Positions 41,788 through 50,664 of a stretch of 64,000 nt of DNA are shown piece by piece. The notes under the pieces were generated by a model. That model saw only the letters and a list, made by a program, of their open reading frames with translations, was not told where the DNA came from and ran no database searches. Position numbers and translations under genes: made by a program. Source of the stretch: Zavarzinella sp. (GTDB taxonomy: Bacteria; Planctomycetota; Planctomycetia; Gemmatales; Gemmataceae). The first letter of the stretch is position 1, and every line of letters begins with the position of its first letter. The stretch spans positions 682,001-746,000 of the forward strand of contig JAWKTI010000002.1 of the NCBI GenBank assembly GCA_041399155.1. Direction: 5' to 3'.

Positions 41788-42885
41788 TTAGACCAGATCA
41801 TCTTTGCCTCGATCTTCGTATGCTGGCCATCCGTAACTTCCATCAATCGCTTCCACACCCAAATGGCACTGAATTGCTTTGGGAAGAGATTCAAAGACCC
41901 CGTCTGTTCTGGCTTTTAAAAGCAAGTTCTTAAGCATTTCACCGATTTTCTCCGTGAATGATTCATATTCAGTTGCCCCGATTTCGCATTGGGTTCCATC
42001 TGGAAGACTGATTTGGACTGGCCCGTCCTGGATTGCCTGATAGGCCTCGTGCCAATGACGACGTTCAAAAAGGTTTTCTCCGATAGAGGCAGTCCATTCA
42101 CCGTCCGGAGCAGCATCGGGCCGCGTGTCAAATATAAGTGCAACCCAACCAGCCTGGTCACACTGATATCCGAGCTCAATCATGTGAACCAGAGAGGACT
42201 CATCACCAGTCCCTACATTCATTCTAGGATTGTACTTTTGGACTCGCTTTACCACAAGCTTGTAAATTTGGTCATAGTCTTTGCGAAGATCCAGTTTCAG
42301 AACTTTCTTCCGAGTGAACGCAGAGCGACCTTTCTCTGGTGCATCCACCTCACGTAATAGGTTTTCTGCTGTTTTTCGCTTGAGTTTGATGGCCCATGCA
42401 AGTGGAGTGTATCCTTTATCCTCGCCATTCATGAGAAAAAGATCGGTCCCTGCCTCGAGCAATGCATGAATCTGGTCCATGTTCGCTCCTTGAGGACAGC
42501 GTTGGCGTGATGGCTCAACTGCCAATGAAATTGCGTTGTGCAGTGGTGTCCCAAAGATTCTCGCACACGCATTTACAGATGCGCCCTGTGATAGTAGGAA
42601 GCGGGTCATTGCGGCATCTTTGGCAAGGTGCAGAGGTGTGTAAAGTCCATCCTTCTTCGGTGATGAGCCGCGAACATTGCGATTTACATTGTGGCCTTGA
42701 TCGAGCCAGAATTTCGCGAGCGATATATGACCCATTTGTGCGGCAAAGTGCAGCCAAGTATGCGTATTATCTTCTGGTCCCCTTTCTTCAAGTTCTGGGT
42801 GGGACTTTAATAGATTTTGCACAGCATCCAGATCGCCGCGCTCATGGGCATCATACATCGCCAAAAAACCATCTGAAGTACTCAA
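41788..42885 (-). CDS. Ankyrin-repeat protein with unknown C-terminal domain
   Basis: Protein of 365 residues. Residues about 10-170 contain four or five ankyrin repeats (WLHFAAQMGHISLAKFWLDQG, TPLHLAKDAAMTRFLLSQGA, TPLHNAISLAV, LEAGTDLFLMNGEDKGYTPLA), a protein-binding scaffold. The ~180-residue C-terminal part (from KVLKLDLRKDYDQIYKLV) has a WVALIFDTRPDAAPDGEW segment and no motif I recognise. The start is a TTG at 42885 preceded by AGGA; the next ATG is nine codons downstream and would trim the first repeat's lead-in. Probably co-transcribed with the ART-like gene. Such scaffolds can serve as targets or as partners of toxins. Confidence 0.72.
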   Translation of the reverse strand: MSTSDGFLAMYDAHERGDLDAVQNLLKSHPELEERGPEDNTHTWLHFAAQMGHISLAKFWLDQGHNVNRNVRGSSPKKDGLYTPLHLAKDAAMTRFLLSQGASVNACARIFGTPLHNAISLAVEPSRQRCPQGANMDQIHALLEAGTDLFLMNGEDKGYTPLAWAIKLKRKTAENLLREVDAPEKGRSAFTRKKVLKLDLRKDYDQIYKLVVKRVQKYNPRMNVGTGDESSLVHMIELGYQCDQAGWVALIFDTRPDAAPDGEWTASIGENLFERRHWHEAYQAIQDGPVQISLPDGTQCEIGATEYESFTEKIGEMLKNLLLKARTDGVFESLPKAIQCHLGVEAIDGSYGWPAYEDRGKDDLV

Positions 42886-42939
42886 AAGAGTTGTCCTGCT
42901 TATTTGCCAATTCTGTTGAGAATCAAATAATTACCACAA

Positions 42940-45900
42940 TTATTCCGCATGTATCGTTGTGTATACAGTTCCCTGGCACTCACCCGATGATGCGAATTTC
43001 AACTTGTAAGCCAGTTTCACCTGCATTGCCGGCTTCCAGGTGGTGGGTGTTATCTTGACAGTCTTATTGTCATTTAGCAATTCGACCTTTGCAAGTCCTA
43101 CCGTGTCCCGGGCTTCCTTTTCGGGATTTTCTACCGACCAGTCTTTGGAGCCATACGCACTGCTGTAGCGATAGTTCCAGCGTTCAAAAGTAAACGATTC
43201 CGGCTTTATCGATGCGGGATCGATTGCACGATCAAACGATAGTTCAATTGTATTGCCTGACGTGCTATATCGTACTGGCAGCTCATAAATTCCTTCGGGC
43301 TGATAGCGAATGCGTTGCAGGCTGCCATCGGCCTTCGCTGCGGTCTGCCAGCCATTCAGGCCCACAATATAGGCACTGTTTTCTTTGGGGTGAACCCGGC
43401 CACGTGCGGAACCTGCCAGAAACTGCAAGCCAAGATCGGCAATGGCCGCTTGCGGGTGCCTGATCGAACGGTTCGTATCGGGCAGCACGGCGTATGCCCG
43501 GCACCTGCCATAGGAAAGGTGGATCATCTTGCCACCAAGGCTGCCAAACTGGTCTTTGGGAAGCCAGAATTGCCCACCTGCGGAGTTGTCAGCTTCCTTG
43601 GGGATCCAAAGATAGGGCAGATCGTACGTGGTGGGTGGCACCGCACGGTGGTGCGTTCGCATATCGCCATAAAAGCCGCCATCGCGGTATAAATCCAGTC
43701 GCGTGGCAGGCATCCAGTTTCCTTCCTGATCCGCCCCACTGACAACACCGTCTGGCGACATTCCCAGCCCAATGGGATGCCGAAAACCGGTGCTGTAGAT
43801 ACTGGCTTCGCTGCCATCGTATTTCACTTTCAACAGACACCCACCGGTGGGGGTGTGGTCGTCACCAGTTTTGAAGAAAAAGAAGTTTCCTTCAGGGTCT
43901 GTTTCCAGGCAGGTATCGTAGGAATGTTCCCCACCTCCGGTGTGCCAGTCGCTGTTGAAGTTCTCGTACCAGTCGGCTTCGCCATCATTATTGTGGTCGA
44001 CCAGTTTGGTCAGTTGCCCACGTTCCAGCACGAAGATATCACCATTGCGAACGCGGATACCCAGCGACTGATACAGTCCGGTGGCAAACCGCTGCCATTG
44101 CAGCACATTGGGGCGAACTTTTAATGTGTTGACAATCCACACATCGCCATGGGCGGTGCAGATAATTGGCCGACCGTCTGGCAAAAAGTCGATGCCCGTA
44201 ACGAAGAACAGTGCGTTGTACGGATTTTTGTAAGGAAGTGTGAAGGTATCCAGCACCAACGGTCCACTGGTACTGGTGGCTAATTTCAGTTCTGTTTCCG
44301 GTCGCTCACGCCAGCGGACAGATTTTTCCGCAGCGATCGTGCGGGACAGGTTCACCCAATGGGAAGGAGGCTGTGGTTGAACCTTGGCATATTCTGCACT
44401 TACCGCAGCAGCATTTTCTTTGGTACCCACCCAGTGGGCGATGGTGCTGTGCTGCGTGGCACCTTTTGCAGCAAACTTGCAGAACAATTTCCCTTTGTCG
44501 TCTGCGAGTAACTCCCCTGCACCATGAACAGCTACAAAAAGGAAGTTTTTTTCATCTTTTTGAAAGGCCCATACGGTTTTTTCACCTATCGTCATTTTTT
44601 GTGGTGCTTTGGCCTCTTCTGCAACCAAAGTGATGAGATCTTTTTCACTTTTCCCTAATTCCAGCGTGCGGGTAAACACCACGTGCTGAGCAATTACGTC
44701 CTGCCAGGGGACTTCCAGAACAGATGTTTCACCCACCTGCATGTGTAGCACGGTGCGGTCGAGAATTTTGGTAAGTCCTCTGAAACGTGCCCACGTCTTT
44801 GGCAGCGGGCCTGTCGGTGCGGCGTTCGTTTGCCAAAGCCCATCGGGATTTGCCCACCCTGGGCCGGATGTGGTGCTCAGTTGAATCGTTCCTGCTGGCT
44901 GCGGGGTGTTCAACAAGCCAAATCGGCGGGAACTATGATTGAGATCGCCCAGCCACATCGCACCGTAGCGTAGCTGGTTGCGGTCGAACAGCACGCTGGC
45001 ACTTAGTTTGTCGCCCACGCGGATGCTGGTGCCCTTGAAGATGCGTTGCTTGCCACGACTGCTGGTGTAGTCAAACGTCGCCTGGAAGGCGTTGCCAGTA
45101 TCTGTTTTGGCAAAGCGGGCATCAATCCAATCTTTATCAGTCATTTTCTGCCAGTCTTCCACCTTTCCGGTTGTGGGGGCAGGTGGTGTCCAGTTGGTAT
45201 CGGCAGACAAGCCTTCCTGCCCATCCAGATTCCACAGACTGACGGTGAATTCATCGCGAACCAGGGCGGCTTTGGGCAGCACAACTTCACGCACGCGGTT
45301 GGAAATACGCACATCATCTACCAGACCGACACACCCCACTTGATGGGTACTCGATTTTGCCCCACCGAAGAATAGCGGTCCTTCAATCGCCTTCATGTCG
45401 GTGCGTTTCTTAACGGCCACTTTGGCCACTGATTTCCCATCGACAAACAGTTCCACTTCCGTCCCACGGTGCGTCATTGCCAGGTGATGCCACAGCTTAT
45501 CACAAATGTTCACTTTCGACTGCACGTGCGGCGGATCGTAACCAGGAAGGTAGGCTGCAAAGTGGCCATTATTGACGTAACTGTAGATTTCCCAATGGTT
45601 TACGGATTCTTTGGGATCGCTGGACACTACCACGTTGAATTGCTGAGAATTTTCTAATTTTGCCCACGCTTCCACTGTCAGTGGGGGATTTCGCCAACGA
45701 TCGTCCCCCTCCACCTGACCTGGAAGCGATCTGGGGTTCAGTGCCTTGCCAAACTTCCCCTCCGCGAACTGCAACTCTGTCTTCACTTTCACCGGTGGGG
45801 CAGGTTCTTTCAACGGTTTCAGCGTTTGACCAGCAGCCCACGCACAACCACGGGAAATCAGTTGCGTGGGGCCATCACCACGGATCGATTCTGTGGCATG

Positions 45901-47340
45901 ACCCAGCACGGTTTGAAAGACCCGCGATTTGCCGTAACTGCTTACCCAGGCGATTGGTTCGTCGCGTTTCGAAACATTCGAACGTGCCGTCGCCAGCACG
46001 GTAATCGGCTGGTCGCCCTGCTGGCGATAGTACAATTCATCGGTGGTGCTGAAATCGCTCAGACCTTCGGTAATCGGATGTTTCTCTTTCGTAATATTCA
46101 CCACGAATTTACCAAACGAATCGTGGCCACTTTTGCCATGTTCCCACACCCGTGGGACAATGTTGCGATATTCCGGCCAATCGGTGGTTTTGCCGTTCGG
46201 CAGCGAAAAGTGGTACGCGCCGTTGGCGAAGTGAATGATCGCAAGTCCTTTCGGTTGTTGCAGATACGCCAGCAGGTTCGCCTTGGCTTTGTCGGACAGG
46301 CCGGGTTGTTTCCAGTTGCAATAGTTCAGCACAATCAGATCAAAGCGGTCGAGGTTTCCTTCCGCAAAAATCTCCGGATTGGCGACGGTGCAATTGGCCT
46401 TTACCCCACGTTCCAGGGTTAGTTTCAGCATCTGGCTTACTTCCCGCCAGTTGTGGGCAGGGTGGTCGTCGCCAGTTATCAACAGCACTTCCGATCGCTT
46501 ACCCAGTGGCACCATCGCAATTTCTCGTTCACCAGGGAAAACAGAAGTAATTCCCTCAGCAGGTACGGTGCCACCTGCCGACCAGAAGATGCTGTTCAGG
46601 ATGAACTTACGGAAATCGGCCTGCTGCCAGTTACTGAAGAAATGCCCGCCAGTGAAGCCAAAACCCCGCCCACCATCGGTGCGTTGTTTGCCCCAACAGA
46701 CAACCTCTTCTTCTTTGGCAATCGGCACCACGAGCAGTGGTTGCAGTTGGGGGTCTTTTTCACGAAAACGGATATGGTGGTACCATTCTTCTTTCACAGA
46801 AAACGGCTTCACGCCATTGCCCACTGCATGTTTGGTGGGGTGTGCTTCGGCAGTCAGGGTGGTAATTTGCGAATACCAGCCACGTGGCTTCTGGCCACTT
46901 TCGTAATCGAAATAGCCACCAATCCAATCCAGTGCCTGACGACCTGCGCGCTCTTTGGGCAGAAAAGTCGACCAATGGATCAGCCCCAGCCCACACCCAC
47001 GTTTCATCTGCTTTTCGATAATTTCCAGGTGTTTGCCCACCAACAACGGGTGGGCCTGTTCATCGCGATCCGACCCACTGGAAACCAGAATAATAGTATC
47101 CGCATCATCCAGCGTGCTTTCCGGTGATGGCCAGCCATTGATGTGTGCTTCTACACGCACCTGACTGGCAATAGGGCTGTTTTCCATGCAGAATTTCAGT
47201 GCTCGCACCGTTTTCTCATATTCGTGCGTGCCCACAGGGTGCTGTGCATCCTTGGGACCGGCAATCAGCACAATTTTCCGCACCGGCTCCGCACAGGCCC
47301 CACCAACAGATAAAAACAGTGCTGCAAGTACCTTCCACAT
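42940..47340 (-). CDS. Giant secreted ThuA-LamG-propeller protein
   Basis: Protein of 1466 residues with a signal peptide (ending GGACAEP). Domain order as read: a ThuA-like domain (about 20-260), a second ThuA-like domain beginning EVLLITGDDHPAHNWREV (about 285-510), a LamG/concanavalin-like domain (about 540-690; VEAWAKLENSQQFN, HLAMTHRGTEVELFVDGKSV), a linking beta-rich region, and a C-terminal sorbosone-dehydrogenase-type propeller (VTGIDFLPDGRPIICTAHGD, GFRHPIGLGMSPDG). No CxxCH motif was seen, unlike many planctomycete propeller proteins. ThuA and propeller domains suggest carbohydrate handling. The ATG at 47340 was chosen over a TTG two codons upstream. Confidence 0.85.
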   Translation of the reverse strand: MWKVLAALFLSVGGACAEPVRKIVLIAGPKDAQHPVGTHEYEKTVRALKFCMENSPIASQVRVEAHINGWPSPESTLDDADTIILVSSGSDRDEQAHPLLVGKHLEIIEKQMKRGCGLGLIHWSTFLPKERAGRQALDWIGGYFDYESGQKPRGWYSQITTLTAEAHPTKHAVGNGVKPFSVKEEWYHHIRFREKDPQLQPLLVVPIAKEEEVVCWGKQRTDGGRGFGFTGGHFFSNWQQADFRKFILNSIFWSAGGTVPAEGITSVFPGEREIAMVPLGKRSEVLLITGDDHPAHNWREVSQMLKLTLERGVKANCTVANPEIFAEGNLDRFDLIVLNYCNWKQPGLSDKAKANLLAYLQQPKGLAIIHFANGAYHFSLPNGKTTDWPEYRNIVPRVWEHGKSGHDSFGKFVVNITKEKHPITEGLSDFSTTDELYYRQQGDQPITVLATARSNVSKRDEPIAWVSSYGKSRVFQTVLGHATESIRGDGPTQLISRGCAWAAGQTLKPLKEPAPPVKVKTELQFAEGKFGKALNPRSLPGQVEGDDRWRNPPLTVEAWAKLENSQQFNVVVSSDPKESVNHWEIYSYVNNGHFAAYLPGYDPPHVQSKVNICDKLWHHLAMTHRGTEVELFVDGKSVAKVAVKKRTDMKAIEGPLFFGGAKSSTHQVGCVGLVDDVRISNRVREVVLPKAALVRDEFTVSLWNLDGQEGLSADTNWTPPAPTTGKVEDWQKMTDKDWIDARFAKTDTGNAFQATFDYTSSRGKQRIFKGTSIRVGDKLSASVLFDRNQLRYGAMWLGDLNHSSRRFGLLNTPQPAGTIQLSTTSGPGWANPDGLWQTNAAPTGPLPKTWARFRGLTKILDRTVLHMQVGETSVLEVPWQDVIAQHVVFTRTLELGKSEKDLITLVAEEAKAPQKMTIGEKTVWAFQKDEKNFLFVAVHGAGELLADDKGKLFCKFAAKGATQHSTIAHWVGTKENAAAVSAEYAKVQPQPPSHWVNLSRTIAAEKSVRWRERPETELKLATSTSGPLVLDTFTLPYKNPYNALFFVTGIDFLPDGRPIICTAHGDVWIVNTLKVRPNVLQWQRFATGLYQSLGIRVRNGDIFVLERGQLTKLVDHNNDGEADWYENFNSDWHTGGGEHSYDTCLETDPEGNFFFFKTGDDHTPTGGCLLKVKYDGSEASIYSTGFRHPIGLGMSPDGVVSGADQEGNWMPATRLDLYRDGGFYGDMRTHHRAVPPTTYDLPYLWIPKEADNSAGGQFWLPKDQFGSLGGKMIHLSYGRCRAYAVLPDTNRSIRHPQAAIADLGLQFLAGSARGRVHPKENSAYIVGLNGWQTAAKADGSLQRIRYQPEGIYELPVRYSTSGNTIELSFDRAIDPASIKPESFTFERWNYRYSSAYGSKDWSVENPEKEARDTVGLAKVELLNDNKTVKITPTTWKPAMQVKLAYKLKFASSGECQGTVYTTIHAE

Positions 47341-47540
47341 TGGCAATCTCTCTGGTTGAACAGGAATCGATGGTAAAGCGCAGGTACTGAAAAGTCAAAG
47401 GAAAGGTGAAGAAGCGAACTTTTGGAAGCATGTGTTGAAATGGAACTTATTAAGGAGAAAATTCAGGCAACAAATGAAATCGCAGCAAAACTACTCACAA
47501 GCCTTATCAGAAAGGTGAGCTTTTTTCTGGCACAATTCAT

Positions 47541-47664
47541 GACCGCCACGACGCCAAGTCGCCAAGAAGAAATGAATAATGGTCGTAGTGGTTTGGCGAT
47601 GAAACCAAAAAATTGGCAATAATGATGCCTTTGGCTTTCTTGGCGTCGTGGCGTCTTGGCGGTC
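47541..47664. repeat. Intergenic element with 28-bp imperfect inverted arms
   Basis: The left arm (47541-47568) and the right arm (47637-47664) pair at 25 of 28 positions around a 68-bp centre. Each arm is a run of short CGCCAAG/CGCCACGA units. Arms of this GACGCCAAGACGCC type occur in intergenic repeats of several phyla. It could be a MITE-like or REP-like element. No target-site duplication is obvious at its borders. Confidence 0.75.
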
Positions 47665-47725
47665 AATAAAATCGGTAGTCCCTTTGAAATTCATGCCAGG
47701 TGATAAAGTTCAGAAAATATCAAAA

Positions 47726-47741
47726 CGTTCCACGTGGAACA
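47726..47741. promoter_or_regulatory. Candidate parS site (ParB-binding palindrome)
   Basis: CGTTCCACGTGGAACA contains a perfect 14-bp palindrome (GTTCCACGTGGAAC). It differs from the parS form TGTTCCACGTGGAACA at the first base only and fits the wider consensus TGTTNCACGTGNAACA. It is intergenic. No parA, parB or oriC gene is in the window, so its role rests on the sequence match. Confidence 0.6.
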
Positions 47742-47826
47742 CTGACAGGAGTTTGAATATTCTCTGCTCTGTTTGGTATTCTGGTTATAATGGAAATGTT
47801 GTGAAACAGAGCAATTCTGAAATTCA

Positions 47827-48351
47827 ATGACGCAGCTTTTCCACTATGTGGGTCCTTACGAAATTCGCAGTCGTGTGCTGGGCCGCCCTGAAGGGTTAAG
47901 GATAGCTACAGAAGAAGATCTTATCGCATGGGTAAACACTTCAGAAGCAAAAGCTGAAAATGGCTAGGCAACTTATGTGATATCCAATCAGGGAGACATC
48001 CTTATTGCATCCAGAAGATCAGAACATGTTGCATGTGCAGGTGGCAATGCGGTGCGGTGTGCTGGTGAATTGTGTGTTACATCTGAAGGGGAAGTGATTG
48101 AAGTTTCCAACCACTCCACAGGATATTGCCCACGCGAAGATACGTGGGAAGTAGTTAAAGAGTCGTTTGATCGTGCTGGGATTAAGCATCCTGCATCGTT
48201 CACATTTACAGCTGTTTTCCGTCGATGCAATTCATGTGGACAAAGGAACGTTGTCAAATGTGGTTGGTTTGAATGTGGAGTCTGTGGAAACGAACTTCCA
48301 AAGGTTTGGAACTTTGATGTTTCCGGCAGCAGTAATCAACAAGAATGCTAA
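47827..48351 (+). pseudogene. Zinc-ribbon protein gene interrupted by an in-frame TAG
   Basis: The frame starting at the ATG at 47827 (MTQLFHYVGPYEIRSRVLGR) hits TAG at 47965-47967. It then continues in the same frame without another stop to 48351, giving 174 codons in all. The two parts read as one protein: the first holds ATEEDLIAWV, the second begins ATYVISNQGDILIASRRSEH and ends in a four-Cys ribbon (CNSCGQRN... CGVCGNELP). From memory, uninterrupted homologues run straight through this point (RRSEHVACAGG, FRRCPxCGxRNVVK). It is therefore either a nonsense-mutated gene, a read-through case or a sequencing error. TATAAT lies at 47786-47791. The function of the family is unknown. Confidence 0.7.
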
Positions 48352-48379
48352 AATTGCAATCGTGATAGCACATCTTCCA

Positions 48380-49756
48380 TTACAGCAATTCATGGATTGG
48401 GGTGGGGTCGTCCAGAATGTTGGTGGGGCGGCCCGAGGGGTCCATAATCTGCAGTTTGGGATCGATCCCCAGTACCTCATAAATCGTCGCGTGGATATTA
48501 CAAGGCGTCACTGCTCGGTCTTTCGGTCGTTCTCCTAAACGATCGGTAGACCCAACAATGGTGCCACCTTTCACACCACCTCCACCCATCAGGCAGAACA
48601 TGGCATTGCCCCAATGGTCGCGACCAGGCGTTCCCATCGACATGGGTGCGCCACCATTACCACCATCGTTCATCCGTGGTGTGCGGCCAAACTCACCACA
48701 CAGCACCACCAGCGTTGATTCCAGCATCCCACGTTCATCAAGATCTGAGAACAGGCCTGCGACCATACTGTCGACAATGGGTAACAGCCGTTCGTAACTT
48801 TTCTGCAGATCCCAGTGATGATCCCACCCACCCAGGTGGCAGGTGACAAACGTGCTGCCCGCTTCTACCAGTCGACGGGCCAGCAATGCACTTTGGCCCC
48901 ACGAATGCCGACCATAACGATCTCGCAACCGTGGGTCTTCCTTGTTGATATCAAACGCCTTGCGTGCGGTTGAACTGACGATGAACTCGTAGGCTTCCCG
49001 TTGAAAACGGTCCATCGCCTGGATATCCTGCCGTTCCTCAATACTTCGCTGCACCTGATCGAAGTGCTTTAACAGACTGCGGCGGTCGTCGATTTTCTGC
49101 ATATCCAGGCCGCTCGCCAGATTCAGGTTGGGCACCGAAAAACGTGGGGAATTGGCATCGGCAATTGTTTCAAACGGACTGTTCTGCAGGCCGAGCATGT
49201 GCCCGCCAAAATAACCAGGACGCAGGCCAACGCTCATGCCATACGGCACCGCAACGTAACCTGGCACCCCCGGCTGACGTGGGCCTAATTCCCGTTGTAC
49301 CACCGCACCAATACCGGGGAATTTCTGTTGGTTATTGGCACCGCTGACACCCATGTTTTTGGTCGTCAACATTCGGTGGGCACCGGCAAAATGGTCCCCA
49401 GTATCGTGGTGCAACGAGCGCACCACCGAGAACTTATCGGTTAATTTTGCCTGCTTTGGGTATAACTCGGTAATATCAAATCCGGGCACCTTGGTGCGGA
49501 TCGGTTTCCATAGCCCACGATACTCGACAGGTGCTTCGGGCTTCATGTCGTACATGTCCATGTGACCTGGCCCACCATCCAGCCAGATCAGGATGCATGA
49601 AGTCTGTTTGCTGGCCAGCGAGCCCGTCTGGCGTGCCTGCAGCAAGCTGGGCAAGCCCAAAGATGCCATTCCAGCCACACCAAGCGTCAAAAATGACCGC
49701 CGCGTCTGGCCATCACAGTAGCGGTGGGGGTGTTTCCCCAGATCGAGTTGGAACAT
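48380..49756 (-). CDS. Tat-exported DUF1501 protein
   Basis: Protein of 458 residues with a twin-arginine signal (TRRSFLTLGVAGMASLGLPS) near the N-terminus. The body is a DUF1501 domain of alkaline-phosphatase-like fold: SCILIWLDGGPGHMDMYDMK, GDHFAGAHRMLTT, LGGWDHHWD, VVLCGEFGRTPRMNDGG, GRDHWGNAMFCLMGGGGVKG. In planctomycetes these proteins usually follow a DUF1549/DUF1553 gene. No such partner is here, so this copy stands alone. The start was set at the ATG at 49756 so that the Tat motif is correctly placed; an upstream in-frame ATG would add 25 residues. It is divergent from the ECF sigma factor. Confidence 0.88.
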   Translation of the reverse strand: MFQLDLGKHPHRYCDGQTRRSFLTLGVAGMASLGLPSLLQARQTGSLASKQTSCILIWLDGGPGHMDMYDMKPEAPVEYRGLWKPIRTKVPGFDITELYPKQAKLTDKFSVVRSLHHDTGDHFAGAHRMLTTKNMGVSGANNQQKFPGIGAVVQRELGPRQPGVPGYVAVPYGMSVGLRPGYFGGHMLGLQNSPFETIADANSPRFSVPNLNLASGLDMQKIDDRRSLLKHFDQVQRSIEERQDIQAMDRFQREAYEFIVSSTARKAFDINKEDPRLRDRYGRHSWGQSALLARRLVEAGSTFVTCHLGGWDHHWDLQKSYERLLPIVDSMVAGLFSDLDERGMLESTLVVLCGEFGRTPRMNDGGNGGAPMSMGTPGRDHWGNAMFCLMGGGGVKGGTIVGSTDRLGERPKDRAVTPCNIHATIYEVLGIDPKLQIMDPSGRPTNILDDPTPIHELL

Positions 49757-49826
49757 GCGGATGATTCCGTGAGGGATACTGGCAGGTAGTCTGATAGTTG
49801 TCTGGCTATCGAGTAATGTGCAGTTT

Positions 49827-49841
49827 ACCACATCATGTGGT
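49827..49841. promoter_or_regulatory. Dyad in the DUF1501 / ECF sigma divergent region
   Basis: Perfect inverted repeat ACCACA-TCA-TGTGGT lies 71 bp before the DUF1501 start and 144 bp before the sigma-factor start. It may be an operator for one or both genes. No cognate regulator is identified. Confidence 0.4.
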
Positions 49842-49984
49842 GGAATACAAGAAAAATGCGACGGTTCGATGAAGATCAGATGAACGAACTGAATTAGCCA
49901 GCTTTTGTGTTAATGTAACAACTGTGTATCGTCTTTTTAGTGTAGGACGTGTCGAAAAGCGGCCTCGGGTGGTAAGTTAAGTGG

Positions 49985-50530
49985 ATGAAGTCGATGCCTC
50001 CCACAGCCGCACAGCGTCAGCAGGAATTCGATGAACTCTATTCCAGATTTCATCGGGAAGTCTGGGCAGTGGCGTATTCGCGCTGGTCAGATTCCGATCT
50101 TGCTCTGGATATTGTTCAGGAAGCCTACATGCGCCTCTGGAAACAGTGGGAAGCGGGCGAAGAAATCCAGAATGCACGTGCCTGGTTGGTGCGGGTTGCC
50201 AGAAATCTGGCTGAAGATTATGCGAAAAGTGCTTTTCGGCGTAATGGAACCTCCGCCCCACAGACGATGACAGGCATTCGCTCCGGCGAAATGCAGCCAC
50301 CGGATGTTCTTGAAAAAAATGAAGCACTTGCCCAGGTGCGGTGCCTGCTTGGGCAATTGACCCCCACGGATCGAGATATTCTGACGCTTAGATATTCGTT
50401 GGACTATGATGCCGCCCAGATTGCTGAAGTGCTGGGGATTCAGGCATCAGCAGTGCATATGCGATTGAGCCGAGCCAGAGCCCGGCTAGCAGAAATCCTG
50501 GAAGAAGGTGGAATGACTTCCATTGATTGA
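49985..50530 (+). CDS. ECF-type sigma factor
   Basis: Protein of 181 residues. Region 2 reads FDELYSRFHREVWAVAYSRW, then DLALDIVQEAYMRLWKQW and NARAWLVRVARNLAEDYAKS. Region 4 reads LTPTDRDILTLRYSLDYDAA followed by an HTH (QIAEVLGIQASAVHMRLSRA). It should direct polymerase to a small regulon, perhaps including its own gene. Planctomycetes carry many ECF sigma factors, and the target of this one is not evident. A second start, the ATG three codons on, is possible. The gene after it, 134 bp downstream, encodes a small membrane protein that could be its anti-sigma factor. Confidence 0.88.
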   Translation: MKSMPPTAAQRQQEFDELYSRFHREVWAVAYSRWSDSDLALDIVQEAYMRLWKQWEAGEEIQNARAWLVRVARNLAEDYAKSAFRRNGTSAPQTMTGIRSGEMQPPDVLEKNEALAQVRCLLGQLTPTDRDILTLRYSLDYDAAQIAEVLGIQASAVHMRLSRARARLAEILEEGGMTSID

Positions 50531-50664
50531 GTGACAGCAATAATTGACAGATGAATCAAATAGTGTCTAAACAGTAATTGATTGGTAAGTAATTTACATG
50601 TCGACTGTTTGGATGGTGAAATACCTGGTTTTGTAACAATATTACCTGAATTGTGCGTAGCAAA

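Larger units (their letters stand above)
47341..47826. other. Gene-free stretch with a long inverted repeat and a parS-like site
   Basis: This 486-bp stretch holds no gene I can support. It contains the inverted repeat at 47541-47664, the palindrome at 47726-47741 and a TATAAT hexamer at 47786-47791. The TATAAT lies 36 bp before the next start and lacks a clear -35 partner. Short open frames across the inverted repeat are repeat-derived. Confidence 0.7.

Noticed and set aside
47463..47694. Short basic open frames across the inverted repeat
   Set aside because: They translate the repeat arms (ending in runs such as TPRRQ) and are a common artefact of this repeat type.
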